A DNA stretch of 64,000 nt. Source: Martinezella rhizogenes. GTDB lineage: Bacteria; Pseudomonadota; Alphaproteobacteria; Rhizobiales; Rhizobiaceae. The stretch lies in contig NZ_JUHG01000013.1 of assembly GCF_000799715.1 (NCBI RefSeq), positions 1,147,262 to 1,211,261 of the forward strand, written 5' to 3'. This document shows, in pieces, positions 33,221 to 41,831 of this stretch. Each line of letters opens with the position of its first letter. The stretch's first letter is position 1. A program made the position numbers and the translations under genes. The notes under the pieces are model-generated. The model ran no database searches, was not told the DNA's origin, and saw only the letters and a list, made by a program, of their open reading frames with translations.

Positions 33221-36200
33221 ATGACACTTCACGACAGGAATGCCACGGCGGCAAATAGTGCGGATCACATCGCAACGTGTCCACTATCGCCGACGCAATC
33301 ACGAATCTGGCTTTTATCCGAGACCGGCAACGAAGCCGTTTTCGGACGACAGATACTCGGGATTGCATTTGCTGCGGTGGAGGCGTCAACGGCGCGTCAG
33401 GCGCTGGCCTCCCTGTCGGACTATCACCCCCTGATCGCCCGCAAATTCGAGGCACGTCCCGGCGGCACCGTCTATCAGAGCCTGGGTGACACACGGCGCA
33501 TCGAGATCGTCGAACGCAGCCTCTCCGACGGCGAAAGCATCGAGGAAGTGTTGCCTGCCGCAGCCGAAGACGAAAGACAGCGGCTGTTGGACCTGCAGGC
33601 AGGACATCCGGCTCGCTTCGTGCTCTTCGTCAGCGGGCAGCGGGCCGTCGGCGTGCTGTTCTCGCTGCATGCCGTCATCGGCGATAGCGTGGCGCTCGAC
33701 CGGCTTGCGAGCGATTTCATCCGCAATATAGGCGGTCTCTCCGCTGCAGGGAACGATCGCGCCGAAACCGCACTTCCCCATGCCGCCGCTTGGATGCTCG
33801 ACCATGCGGCACCCAGCAATCCCTCAGCCGAGCGGGTGGATTTCTGGTTCCGGCGGCTGACGGCACAGGAAAACATCGCCGCCCTCACGCCGCAGGCGAC
33901 CATCGCGAAAGAGATCGAAGACGCCGGCTGGTACGAGCATGTGCTCGACATACCGGCGCAGACCTATGCCGAACTCTCCAGTGATATGCTCCCGGCCCTT
34001 GCCGTGGCGTTGCGCCGCTATTCGGGATACGGCACGCAGAGGATCGGCCTGGTCACCAGACCGGAGAAGTCCGTGGTGACGGCCCGCACGGAAGATGTGC
34101 TGATCGTGACCGGCGAAATCGACGGCGCGATGACGCTCAGGCAGACCCACAAGGCGCTTGCGGCCGACATGGAAACCGCTGCCGCGCAGGCCCTGCCCTT
34201 CGAGGGGCTGGCTGAAGCCCTGCTGCGGCGCGATGAGCTTTTCGACACCACGAGCCTCGTCAAGACGCTTCTCGACATCAGGCCCGCTTTCCGTTTCGAG
34301 ACGGCAGAACCCGCAACAGCGGTTCGCACCCTTGTCGAGCCGCCTGCCCGCCGCGACGCCGAACTCGTCATCACCGTTTCCTATGTCTCCGGCGACCGCG
34401 CAAAAATCCGGTTCGGTTTCGACCCGCAGAAATACGAGCGCCAGCACATCGCCCGTTTTGCAAATGATCTGGCAACCGCGCTTGAACAGCTTCGCAGCAA
34501 ACCGGATCAATCGATCAAGGATATTCCCTTCGTCTCGCGCGAGGAACTCGACAGGCTTTCCGCACCCTATCCGGACCAGCCGGAAGCGGACGACGGTGTG
34601 CCGATCCATGAGGTGATCTCGGCGCAGGCGAAACGGCGGCCCAATGCCTTTGCCGTGGCGCAGGGCGAAAAATCCATTACACATGGCGAGCTGGAAGCCG
34701 CCGCCAATCAACTGGCCAACCGTCTGGTTGCCATGGGGATCGGGCCGGAAAACCGCGTCGCGATCGCTCTCGAGAAGTCGATCGATGCCATCATCGCCAT
34801 TCTCGCGGTCCTGAAATCGGGCGGTGCGTTCACGCCCGTCGAGCCGGATCATCCTGAAGCGCGCAACCGGCATATCCTCAGCGCGCCCGGCCTGTCGCTG
34901 ATTATTTCCCGCACGCGGTCGATCGCGAATCTGCCGACCGACATCGCCACGCCGATGCTCAATCTCGACAAGACCGATCTCACCGCCGAAAGCATCGAGC
35001 CGCCCGTCGTCTCCATCGCGGAGCGGCAACTTGCCTATGTGATCTACACATCCGGATCGACAGGCGTGCCGAAGGGCGTTGCCGTCGAGCACGGTCCGCT
35101 TGCCCATCATTGCAAGGCAACCTTGCGCATCTACGAAATGAGCGAGGCGTCCTGCGAATATCCGGTGCTGCCTTTCACCTCCGATGGCGGCCACGAACGC
35201 TGGATGGTGCCCTTGATGGCCGGCGGCGGCGTGGTGCTGACGCAGGACAAGCTGGCGACCCCGGAAGACGCCTTCGCGATGATGCGCAAGCACGGCGTCA
35301 ACAATGCCAGCCTTCCCACCAGCTATGTGCGCGGCCTTGCCGAATATGCCGGCGAGAACAGCGAAATACCGAGGCTGAGGCTCTATTCGTTCGGCGGCGA
35401 GGCGCTGTCGCAGGCGGTGTTCGACATGATCACCGAAAACCTGCAGGCGCAAATGTTGATCAACGGCTATGGGCCGACCGAAACGATCATGACCCCGATG
35501 ATCTGGAAGATTCCCGCAGGCACCCGTTTCGAGGGGACCGTCGCGCCAATCGGCCGGGGCGTCGGCGACAGGCGCATCTATGTGCTTGACGCCGATCTCG
35601 CTCCCGTACCGGTCGGCGTGATCGGTGAAATCCATATCGGCGGCAGCGGCCTTGCCCGCGGCTATCAGGGTCAGCCGGAATTGACCGAAGAGCGCTTCAT
35701 TCCCGACCCGTTCTCCGATAATGGCGGCCGGCTTTACAAGTCTGGCGATCTCGGCCGCTGGCGCGAGGACGGCATCGTGGAGTTCGCCGGGCGCGTCGAT
35801 CATCAGATCAAATTGCGCGGCTACCGCATCGAGCCCGGCGAGATCGAAGCGGTGCTCAGATCCAACCAGAACGTTGCCGAGGTCGTGGTGCTGCTGCACC
35901 ACGAAGGAGGGCGCAGCTCGCTGGTCGCCTATGTCGTGCCGCGCGAAGGCGAAACGCTGAGCGTGACGGAATTGCGTCGGGCCGCGATGACCGCCTTGCC
36001 GGACTACATGGTACCGCAGACGATCATGCTGCTCGACAAGCTGCCGATGGGGCCGAACAGCAAGCTGGATAGAAGCGCGCTGCCCGCTCCCCGGATAGAC
36101 CGGGACGTGGTCGCGCCCGCGACCGACAAGGAAAAGGCAATCCTCGACGTCTGGAAGGATATTCTCGACATTCCGGAAATCGGCGTCACCGAGAACTTCT

Positions 36201-37204
36201 TCGATGTAGGCGGCCAGTCGCTCGCCGCCGTGCGTATCGTCTCCCGCCTGAAAACCCGCCATCCGGACTGGCCGCTGACGATCGCCGACATGTTCAACTA
36301 TCCGACCATCCGCGACCTCGCGATCGCCATCGAAGGGACGCGCGACGAGGCCGGCGTCGACATGGTCTACCTGCGGCGGGGCGGCGACCGGCCGCTGCTT
36401 TATTGCTTCCCCGGCCTGCTGGTCAGCACGCGCGAATATATGCGGCTTGTCGACTATCTCGGTCCGGAACAGCCGGCGACCGGCTTCATTTGCTACTCAC
36501 TGACGGAGAGCAAGACGCTCAGCACCCGTGTCGAGGATGTCACGGCGCGTTATGCGGAAGCCGTCCGCAAACAGGCCAAGGGGCGCCCATGCGCCTTCCT
36601 CGGCTGGTCCTGGGGCGGCCTGCTTGCCTATGAAGCCGCCAAGCAGCTCGGGAATGACATCGATCTTCGCATGATCGGCATGGTGGATGTCTGCGACATG
36701 GACGAGGAGTTCACCCTCGGCATCATGCCGCGCTTTGCCGATGGTGTCAGGGATCGAACCCACGAGCAGGTCCAGCGCTGGCTCGCGACGACGCCGATGC
36801 GCGAGGACTGGATGAGACTGTTCTCGGCGATGGACGAGGAAGTCTACGAACAGTTCCTCAATCATATCGTCAAGCATAACGTCATCCTGCCGTCGGACGG
36901 TCCGGACATCGGCTCCGAGGAGCATACGTTCTGGATCCTGATCGATAATGCGATGATTTTCCGGAATTATCAGCTGCAGCCGGCGGATTTCCGAATTCAC
37001 GCCTTTGCCGCCGAGGACTCGCTGACGCGATCGCTAAACGTCATCGACTGGCGCCGCTACTCGCCCAACGCCACAGCCTCCGAGATCGTCACCGGCACGA
37101 ACCATCTGACGATCATCGGCAAGACACCCTTCCACCAGCGCTTTGCAAGGCGCCTCGACCACGCCTTCGAGACGGCATCCCTGTCCGCGCGCAAGGCCAA
37201 ATAA
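33221..37204 (+). CDS. vbsS: Single-module NRPS (degenerate C, then A, T, TE), vicibactin synthetase VbsS-like
   Basis: The 1327-residue protein has an N-terminal condensation-like region (about 18-430), an adenylation domain (about 460-955), a carrier domain and a thioesterase. The C motif H-H-x3-D-G reads HAVIGDS at residues 150-156, so the second, catalytic His is Ala. The A domain shows YTSGSTGVPKG near residue 610, NGYGPTETI, YKSGDLGRW and PMGPNSKLDR near 942. The carrier Ser is about residue 1000 in FFDVGGQSLAAV. The TE nucleophile is Ser-1130 in GWSWGG, with a late His in GTNHLT. A lone module with a TE fits activation of a modified hydroxyornithine followed by trimerisation and ring closure on the TE, as described for vicibactin. 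There is no epimerisation domain. The ATG at 33221 is preferred over one at 33167 because homology begins 20 residues later. Confidence 0.9.
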   Translation: MTLHDRNATAANSADHIATCPLSPTQSRIWLLSETGNEAVFGRQILGIAFAAVEASTARQALASLSDYHPLIARKFEARPGGTVYQSLGDTRRIEIVERSLSDGESIEEVLPAAAEDERQRLLDLQAGHPARFVLFVSGQRAVGVLFSLHAVIGDSVALDRLASDFIRNIGGLSAAGNDRAETALPHAAAWMLDHAAPSNPSAERVDFWFRRLTAQENIAALTPQATIAKEIEDAGWYEHVLDIPAQTYAELSSDMLPALAVALRRYSGYGTQRIGLVTRPEKSVVTARTEDVLIVTGEIDGAMTLRQTHKALAADMETAAAQALPFEGLAEALLRRDELFDTTSLVKTLLDIRPAFRFETAEPATAVRTLVEPPARRDAELVITVSYVSGDRAKIRFGFDPQKYERQHIARFANDLATALEQLRSKPDQSIKDIPFVSREELDRLSAPYPDQPEADDGVPIHEVISAQAKRRPNAFAVAQGEKSITHGELEAAANQLANRLVAMGIGPENRVAIALEKSIDAIIAILAVLKSGGAFTPVEPDHPEARNRHILSAPGLSLIISRTRSIANLPTDIATPMLNLDKTDLTAESIEPPVVSIAERQLAYVIYTSGSTGVPKGVAVEHGPLAHHCKATLRIYEMSEASCEYPVLPFTSDGGHERWMVPLMAGGGVVLTQDKLATPEDAFAMMRKHGVNNASLPTSYVRGLAEYAGENSEIPRLRLYSFGGEALSQAVFDMITENLQAQMLINGYGPTETIMTPMIWKIPAGTRFEGTVAPIGRGVGDRRIYVLDADLAPVPVGVIGEIHIGGSGLARGYQGQPELTEERFIPDPFSDNGGRLYKSGDLGRWREDGIVEFAGRVDHQIKLRGYRIEPGEIEAVLRSNQNVAEVVVLLHHEGGRSSLVAYVVPREGETLSVTELRRAAMTALPDYMVPQTIMLLDKLPMGPNSKLDRSALPAPRIDRDVVAPATDKEKAILDVWKDILDIPEIGVTENFFDVGGQSLAAVRIVSRLKTRHPDWPLTIADMFNYPTIRDLAIAIEGTRDEAGVDMVYLRRGGDRPLLYCFPGLLVSTREYMRLVDYLGPEQPATGFICYSLTESKTLSTRVEDVTARYAEAVRKQAKGRPCAFLGWSWGGLLAYEAAKQLGNDIDLRMIGMVDVCDMDEEFTLGIMPRFADGVRDRTHEQVQRWLATTPMREDWMRLFSAMDEEVYEQFLNHIVKHNVILPSDGPDIGSEEHTFWILIDNAMIFRNYQLQPADFRIHAFAAEDSLTRSLNVIDWRRYSPNATASEIVTGTNHLTIIGKTPFHQRFARRLDHAFETASLSARKAK

Positions 37205-37234
37205 TCTTTTTTCCGATATCATTGGAGCTGCATC

Positions 37235-38545
37235 ATGACATCTCAAGTGCTCGACCTCGCCGGGGCCGGAATTGGTCCGTTCAACCTCAGCCTTGCCGCC
37301 CAGCTGGACTCCATTCCGGCTCTGTCGGTCCGTTTCTTCGAAAAGCGGCCGTCCTTTGCCTGGCATCCGGGCATGATGCTTCCTGGCGCGGAAATGCAGA
37401 CATCGATCCTCAAGGATCTGGTGACGGCGACCAACCCGACAAGTCCGTGGAGCTTCCTTTCCTACCTGGTGGCGCACAAGCGTTTCTATCAGTTTATCAA
37501 CGCCGAGTATGAGGCAGTTCCGCGCAAGGAATTCGCCGATTATCTCGGATGGGTGGCGCGCGGGCTGACGTCGCTTCGCTTCGGCACCAGCATGCGTGAT
37601 GTTCAAATGGCCGACGGCCTGTTCTCGGTCGCCACCGACAATGCGCAGGTTCACGCCCGCAACCTCTCCGTCGGCGTCGGCAAGATTCCGGCTCGTCCAG
37701 CATGGGCCGAGAGGCTGCCGAAGTCGCTTACCTTCCACAGCAGCGAGGCCGCCTTGCGCCTCGGTGATCTAAAGGCACCGCGCGTCGCCGTGATCGGCGG
37801 CGGTCAGAGCGGGGCGGAAATCGTCGATGCCCTCATGGACCTGAAGGCTGTCTCCTCGATCCACTGGCTCAGCCGCCGGCCCAATTTCGAACCGCTCGAC
37901 GCAACGCCCTTCACCAACGAAATTTTCACGCCGGGCTACATGGAACGGTTCCATGGTCTGCCCGAGGATCTGCGGCTGACCCATACGCGCCGGCAGGTGC
38001 TCGCCAGCGATGGCGTCTCCCCCTCGACCTTGAAGAAGCTTTATCGGCGCCTCTATGAAAAGAAGGTCGACGGGGCCGATCACGGGATAGCCCTGCGCCC
38101 GTATCGCGACGTCATCTCAGCCCTAAGCAACGGTCCCGAGATCGAACTGACCATGCGCAACGGCTTCGACGATAGCATCGAGACGATCGAAGTCGACATG
38201 GTCGTGCTTGCCACCGGGTATCGTTTCGTACTCCCCGAATTCCTGGCCCCCCTCCAGAGCCGCATTGCGGTAAACTCCATCGGCGAGCCTGTTCTCGAAA
38301 GCGACTTCTCCGTGGCATGGGACGGTCCGGGCGAGAATCGGATTTTCGTGCTGAACGCCGGGCGCCACAGCCATGGAATCGCCGAACCCCAGCTCAGCCT
38401 TGCCGCCTGGCGAAGCGCCGTGATCGCCAACGCCCTGCTCGGCAAGGCACATTTCGACCTCGATCAGCTTGATCCGATCGTTCAATGGGAATCCCAGGGG
38501 CACACATCGCTCCTCTCCGCGCATATGGGACAGGCGGCGGAATAA
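37235..38545 (+). CDS. vbsO: L-ornithine N5-hydroxylase (VbsO-like)
   Basis: The 436-residue protein is an FAD/NADPH-dependent N-hydroxylating monooxygenase of the PvdA/SidA/IucD family. The FAD site is GAGIGPFNLSLAAQ (residues 8-21), a substrate-proximal segment is FAWHPGMMLPGAEMQTS, the NADPH site is VIGGGQSGAEIVDAL (about residues 184-198), and the diagnostic C-terminal LATGY is followed by RFVLP. It adds the N-hydroxyl to ornithine, the first committed step of hydroxamate siderophores. It lies 30 bp after the NRPS gene with GGAG before the ATG, so the two are co-transcribed. A substrate of ornithine rather than lysine is inferred from neighbours, because family members for both are alike. 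Confidence 0.9.
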   Translation: MTSQVLDLAGAGIGPFNLSLAAQLDSIPALSVRFFEKRPSFAWHPGMMLPGAEMQTSILKDLVTATNPTSPWSFLSYLVAHKRFYQFINAEYEAVPRKEFADYLGWVARGLTSLRFGTSMRDVQMADGLFSVATDNAQVHARNLSVGVGKIPARPAWAERLPKSLTFHSSEAALRLGDLKAPRVAVIGGGQSGAEIVDALMDLKAVSSIHWLSRRPNFEPLDATPFTNEIFTPGYMERFHGLPEDLRLTHTRRQVLASDGVSPSTLKKLYRRLYEKKVDGADHGIALRPYRDVISALSNGPEIELTMRNGFDDSIETIEVDMVVLATGYRFVLPEFLAPLQSRIAVNSIGEPVLESDFSVAWDGPGENRIFVLNAGRHSHGIAEPQLSLAAWRSAVIANALLGKAHFDLDQLDPIVQWESQGHTSLLSAHMGQAAE

Positions 38546-38568
38546 CGGCTCTTTAGACTGACAAACGC

Positions 38569-38607
38569 ATCGCGCAGATCGGGCTCCACGGCTCGTGTCT
38601 GCGCGAT
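38569..38607. terminator. 10-bp inverted repeat after the NRPS-hydroxylase operon
   Basis: ATCGCGCAGA (38569-38578) is perfectly complementary to TCTGCGCGAT (38598-38607). It lies 23 nt after the hydroxylase stop codon and probably closes that operon. The rest of the 444-bp gap up to 38989 has no gene and holds the iron box and the promoter of the sigma factor gene. Confidence 0.55.
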
Positions 38608-38903
38608 GGATGCCTGATTGCGGACACCATTGCTGGAGAGCGAAAAACAGCCGGATAAATACAACCAAAAATAGTTCAACCTTAAGGCCCCACGAGTATG
38701 TTTTCATCCCTTCCAGAGCCTCTCATTTCGCAGGGGGCTAACCCTAGCTCATGGGTCATTGTCAGCACACGATAGAGACTTGAATCGATCCGGCGACCTC
38801 AAAATGACATCGCAGCCGCCGCAGGCTTCTCCAATAAAAACAAATGAAATGAATGGGATAAAATGAAATAAGGCGGAAATCTGAGGCTTCCTCGTTTTTA
38901 TGT

Positions 38904-38918
38904 TGACTATTATTATCA
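38904..38918 (+). promoter_or_regulatory. RirA-type iron-responsive operator (IRO) before the sigma factor gene
   Basis: TGACTATTATTATCA fits the TGA-N9-TCA pattern known for rhizobial RirA operators. The box ends 71 nt before the start codon of the sigma gene. The operator before the TonB receptor, read in the same direction, differs by one base (TGACTATTATAATCA), and both continue with TG. TTGACT overlaps the left end and may be the -35 element, so a bound repressor would block the promoter. Confidence 0.8.
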
Positions 38919-38989
38919 TGTTTTTTAGGGTGCGCCAAAACAGAGGGGTAAATCGAAATGCAACTTTGGATTTCAGAGAGAACCCCGAC

Positions 38990-39580
38990 ATGGTCGTCAA
39001 TCCTTCGCAGTCGATATCGAATGAACAGCTCAAAGCAGCACTCCTCGCCTACCCTAAACTATTGGCCAGCGCCCGGCGGATCACCGGCTGCATGACGCTT
39101 GCCGAAGACGTCGTTCAGGAAGTCCTCCTTCAATTGGTCTCCAAGCCGCTCAAGTCCGATATAGCCGCGCCGGCACCCTATGTGATGCGCATGGTCCGCA
39201 ATCTCGCCAGGGATCACATGCGCCGGCTGCGCTACGAACGGGGCCTGTTCGTCGAGGAACAGGTCGGCGGCAGCACCTCGGCCTATGGCAGTCCCGAAGA
39301 GCGACTGCGCGAAACCGAGGCGTATGAGGCCTTTCGATGCACGGTCGAGGCGATGCCCGCCAGGACGCGGAAATTCTACGAGGAACATTATTTTGACGAC
39401 GTCCCTCAAAAGATCATCGCGAAAGAGGCCGGCGTTTCATGCGCGCTCGTCTGCGGATTGCTCAGGGACGCACACTCACGCTGCCTTGCGGCCATATCGC
39501 TGGATGCCGATCAGACGACGGAATCCTATGGCAACCATGGGCGTCACCGCTCGCCGAGACCTAGAGAAATGAGGGCCTGA
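38990..39580 (+). CDS. rpoI: ECF sigma factor (RpoI/FecI-like)
   Basis: The 196-residue protein is an extracytoplasmic-function sigma factor of the iron-starvation group. Region 2 spans MTLAEDVVQEVLLQLVSKP to VRNLARDHMRRLRYERG (about residues 35-90), and region 4 covers MPARTRKFYEEHYFDDVPQKIIAKEAGVSCALVCGLLRDA (split across two helices, about 125-165). It would direct RNA polymerase to the siderophore synthesis promoters; in R. leguminosarum RpoI does this for vbsGSO and vbsADL. The ATG at 38990 has GAGAG upstream and is correct relative to the iron box; an upstream in-frame ATG at 38900 lies inside the promoter. No FecR-type anti-sigma gene is present, as expected for RpoI. The GNAT gene starts 2 bp after its stop. 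Confidence 0.85.
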   Translation: MVVNPSQSISNEQLKAALLAYPKLLASARRITGCMTLAEDVVQEVLLQLVSKPLKSDIAAPAPYVMRMVRNLARDHMRRLRYERGLFVEEQVGGSTSAYGSPEERLRETEAYEAFRCTVEAMPARTRKFYEEHYFDDVPQKIIAKEAGVSCALVCGLLRDAHSRCLAAISLDADQTTESYGNHGRHRSPRPREMRA

Positions 39581-39582
39581 CA

Positions 39583-40125
39583 ATGTGTGATGCCGCAGTG
39601 TCCCGAAACGGATTAGCATCGTCCGATGAGCGCGGACAGATCCGGGATGCAATAGAAATCACCACCGACAAGGGTAACATCTGCCGCGAGATCATGTCGG
39701 AACTGACCGAATGGTTCAGCGAGCCCGACGTCATAGAGGCATGCGCCGAGGTGATCGAGTCGCTGCCGATGTTCGGTTGTGTCGACAAAAACAGGGTCGC
39801 CGGTTTCGTCGCGATGCAATCCCATCCGCCGGACGCCATGGAGATACTGGTCATCGCTACCCGGCGGGCCTACCACCGCAGCGGGGTCGGCAAGCGCCTG
39901 CTTGCCGCCGCCGAGGATTGCGCTCGCACAGCCGGTTGCAAGATCCTGACGGTCAAGACGCTGGCGCCCCGCGGGAAGGACGAACCGCAATACGACGCGA
40001 CGCGCGCCTTCTATGACAGGAACGGCTTCATCCGCGCGGAGATCTTTCCGACCCTCTGGCATGAGGATCATCCGTGCCTGTTCTTCGTCAAACCGCTGGA
40101 GGCCGCCCGTGATCACGCCGCTTAA
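39583..40125 (+). CDS. GNAT acetyltransferase, candidate N2-acetylase for the siderophore
   Basis: The 180-residue protein has the GNAT fold: MEILVIATRRAYHRSGVGKRLLAAAEDCA carries the acetyl-CoA pyrophosphate loop (R-x-x-x-x-G-x-G), and ATRAFYDRNGFIRAEIFP is the last conserved segment. It would transfer acetyl from acetyl-CoA to an amine. Vicibactin carries N2-acetyl groups, added by VbsC, and no other acetylase is in the locus, so this protein is a reasonable candidate for that step; it might instead be a general or resistance-type acetylase. The gene lies 2 bp after the sigma gene and overlaps fhuC by 17 bp. It is therefore within the iron-controlled transcript. Confidence 0.75.
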   Translation: MCDAAVSRNGLASSDERGQIRDAIEITTDKGNICREIMSELTEWFSEPDVIEACAEVIESLPMFGCVDKNRVAGFVAMQSHPPDAMEILVIATRRAYHRSGVGKRLLAAAEDCARTAGCKILTVKTLAPRGKDEPQYDATRAFYDRNGFIRAEIFPTLWHEDHPCLFFVKPLEAARDHAA

Positions 40126-40933
40126 AAGCGAAACGGCCGTCATGCCGTCCGATGAGAAGCCCACCGTCTTTACCACGGAGAGATTGCATTTCGACGTGGA
40201 CGGCCAAACCATCCTTCATCCGCTCGATCTGAGCTTCAGAGCCGGGGAAATCTCGGGGCTGATCGGCCATAATGGTTCGGGAAAATCCACCCTGATCAAG
40301 CTTCTGGCTCGGCAGATCCAGCCGAGCGGTGGCCAGGTGCTGTTCGACGGCGCGCCCGCCGGTTCCTATGATGCCCGCGCCTTTGCCCGGGCCGTCGCCT
40401 ATTTGCCGCAAGATACGACCTCGGCCGCCGGCATGACGGTGAAGGAACTGGTCGCGTCCGGCCGCTACCCCTGGCATGGCGCGCTCGGCCGCTTTACCGA
40501 CCTCGACCGGGAAAAGGTCGAGACCGCCCTGCGGCTGACCCACGTCGACACATTGGCCGGTCGCATGGTCGACACGCTTTCCGGCGGCGAGCGCCAGCGG
40601 GTGTGGATCGCCATGCTGATCGCGCAGGACAGTCGCTGTCTTCTGCTTGACGAGCCGACCTCGGCCCTTGATATCGCGCACCAGATGGAGGTGCTGGGCC
40701 TTGTGCACGAGCTATGCCGCACCAAAAACCTGAGCGCCATTCTCGTCCTCCACGACATCAATATCGCATCGCGTTTCTGCGATCATCTCTATGCCCTGAA
40801 GGCGGGACGGTTGATTGCCGCCGGCCCGTCCGCAAGCCTGATGAAAGCGGAAACCCTTCATGCCATTTATGGCGCGGACATGGGCGTCACCGCCCATCCC
40901 GTGCACGGAACCCCGCTCGCCTATGTCATCTGA
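40109..40933 (+). CDS. fhuC: Ferric hydroxamate ABC importer, ATPase FhuC
   Basis: The 274-residue ATP-binding subunit of the iron-siderophore importer. It shows Walker A GHNGSGKST, a Q-loop AYLPQDTTSA, signature LSGGERQR and Walker B CLLLDEPTSALD followed by VLHDINIASRFCDH. The sequence is of the FhuC/FepC class. The GTG start at 40109 has GGAGG six bases upstream and overlaps the acetyltransferase gene by 17 bp; the next in-frame ATG is at 40142. Energy from ATP hydrolysis moves the ferric siderophore through the FhuB channel. It precedes fhuD with an 11-bp overlap. Confidence 0.92.
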   Translation: MITPLKSETAVMPSDEKPTVFTTERLHFDVDGQTILHPLDLSFRAGEISGLIGHNGSGKSTLIKLLARQIQPSGGQVLFDGAPAGSYDARAFARAVAYLPQDTTSAAGMTVKELVASGRYPWHGALGRFTDLDREKVETALRLTHVDTLAGRMVDTLSGGERQRVWIAMLIAQDSRCLLLDEPTSALDIAHQMEVLGLVHELCRTKNLSAILVLHDINIASRFCDHLYALKAGRLIAAGPSASLMKAETLHAIYGADMGVTAHPVHGTPLAYVI

Positions 40934-41831
40934 CGGACCTCTCGACATCTTCAGGCTGTCGCGCCGCGACGCCCTGATCGCCGCAGCCGCGATACTCGCC
41001 GTTCCCCGGATCGCGCGCGCTGCATCGCCAATGTCCGGCCCGATCGTCTCGCTGGATTACGGCCTGGCCTCGACCCTTCTGGCGCTCGGGGTAACGCCGG
41101 CTGCCATCGTCTCACTTGCCGATTGGGACAAATGGGTGGTGGAGCCGAAAATGCCGTCCGGCGTCGTTGATCTCGGAACCGCCTGGGAGATCAATCTTGA
41201 AATCCTGGCGAGCCTCAAGCCGGCCCTGATCCTGACAACCCCTTATCTGGCAGCCCTCAAATCACGCCTCGAGCCGATCGCCCCCGTTCTGGAACTGACG
41301 ATCTATGCCGAGGATGGAGAGGCACTGCCCCGCGCCATCGAGGCGACCAAGGTGCTGGCCACGGCGATCGGCCGCGAGCCGCAGGCGGTCGATTTCCTGG
41401 CAAGATCGGAGCATTTCTTCGATGATTGCGCCCGGCGGGTCCGAGAGATCTCGCCGCCGCCGCTGGCGCTCGTCAGTTTCGTCGATCAACATCATGCCCG
41501 CATCTATGGCGGCGCAGGTCTCTACCAAAACGTCATGACCCGGATCGGCCTCAAGAACGCCTGGACGGGCACCGGCAATTACTGGGGTTTCGAGACGATC
41601 GGCATCGAGCAGCTGGCCTCGCTCGACCAGAACCTGCGGCTGATGGTCTTCGAGCCACTCATTCCCCCCAACATCCTCTCCGGCCTGGAGGAGAGTCCCT
41701 TATGGACCAGCCTGCCCTTCGTCAAAGCCGGACGGATCTCGGTTCTCCCCGGCTCGCTCATGTTCGGCATGGTGCAGGAGGCGGAGCGCTTCGCCGGCAT
41801 TCTGCTTGACCATCTCGAGAAGGCGGCCTGA
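40923..41831 (+). CDS. fhuD: Ferric hydroxamate periplasmic binding protein FhuD
   Basis: A 302-residue binding protein of the iron-siderophore class. The N-terminus has a twin-arginine signal (FRLSRRDALIAAAAILAV) with cleavage around ARAA. The mature part has two lobes linked by a long rigid helix, as in FhuD: VVDLGTAWEINLEILASLKP near residue 85 and YGGAGLYQNVMTRIGLKNAW near residue 195. It takes the ferric siderophore from the outer membrane receptor and delivers it to FhuB. The ATG at 40923 overlaps the end of fhuC, and its own stop codon overlaps the fhuB start, so the three genes are tightly coupled. Confidence 0.9.
   Translation: MSSDGPLDIFRLSRRDALIAAAAILAVPRIARAASPMSGPIVSLDYGLASTLLALGVTPAAIVSLADWDKWVVEPKMPSGVVDLGTAWEINLEILASLKPALILTTPYLAALKSRLEPIAPVLELTIYAEDGEALPRAIEATKVLATAIGREPQAVDFLARSEHFFDDCARRVREISPPPLALVSFVDQHHARIYGGAGLYQNVMTRIGLKNAWTGTGNYWGFETIGIEQLASLDQNLRLMVFEPLIPPNILSGLEESPLWTSLPFVKAGRISVLPGSLMFGMVQEAERFAGILLDHLEKAA

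Noticed and set aside
33824..36262. An 812-codon open frame on the - strand inside the NRPS gene
   Set aside because: It lies antisense to a well-conserved NRPS gene, has no ribosome site and its composition is that of a GC-rich shadow frame.
38900..38989. Longer sigma factor starting at 38900
   Set aside because: That ATG lies directly before and within the iron-box/promoter region; the ATG at 38990 has a ribosome site and matches the family start.
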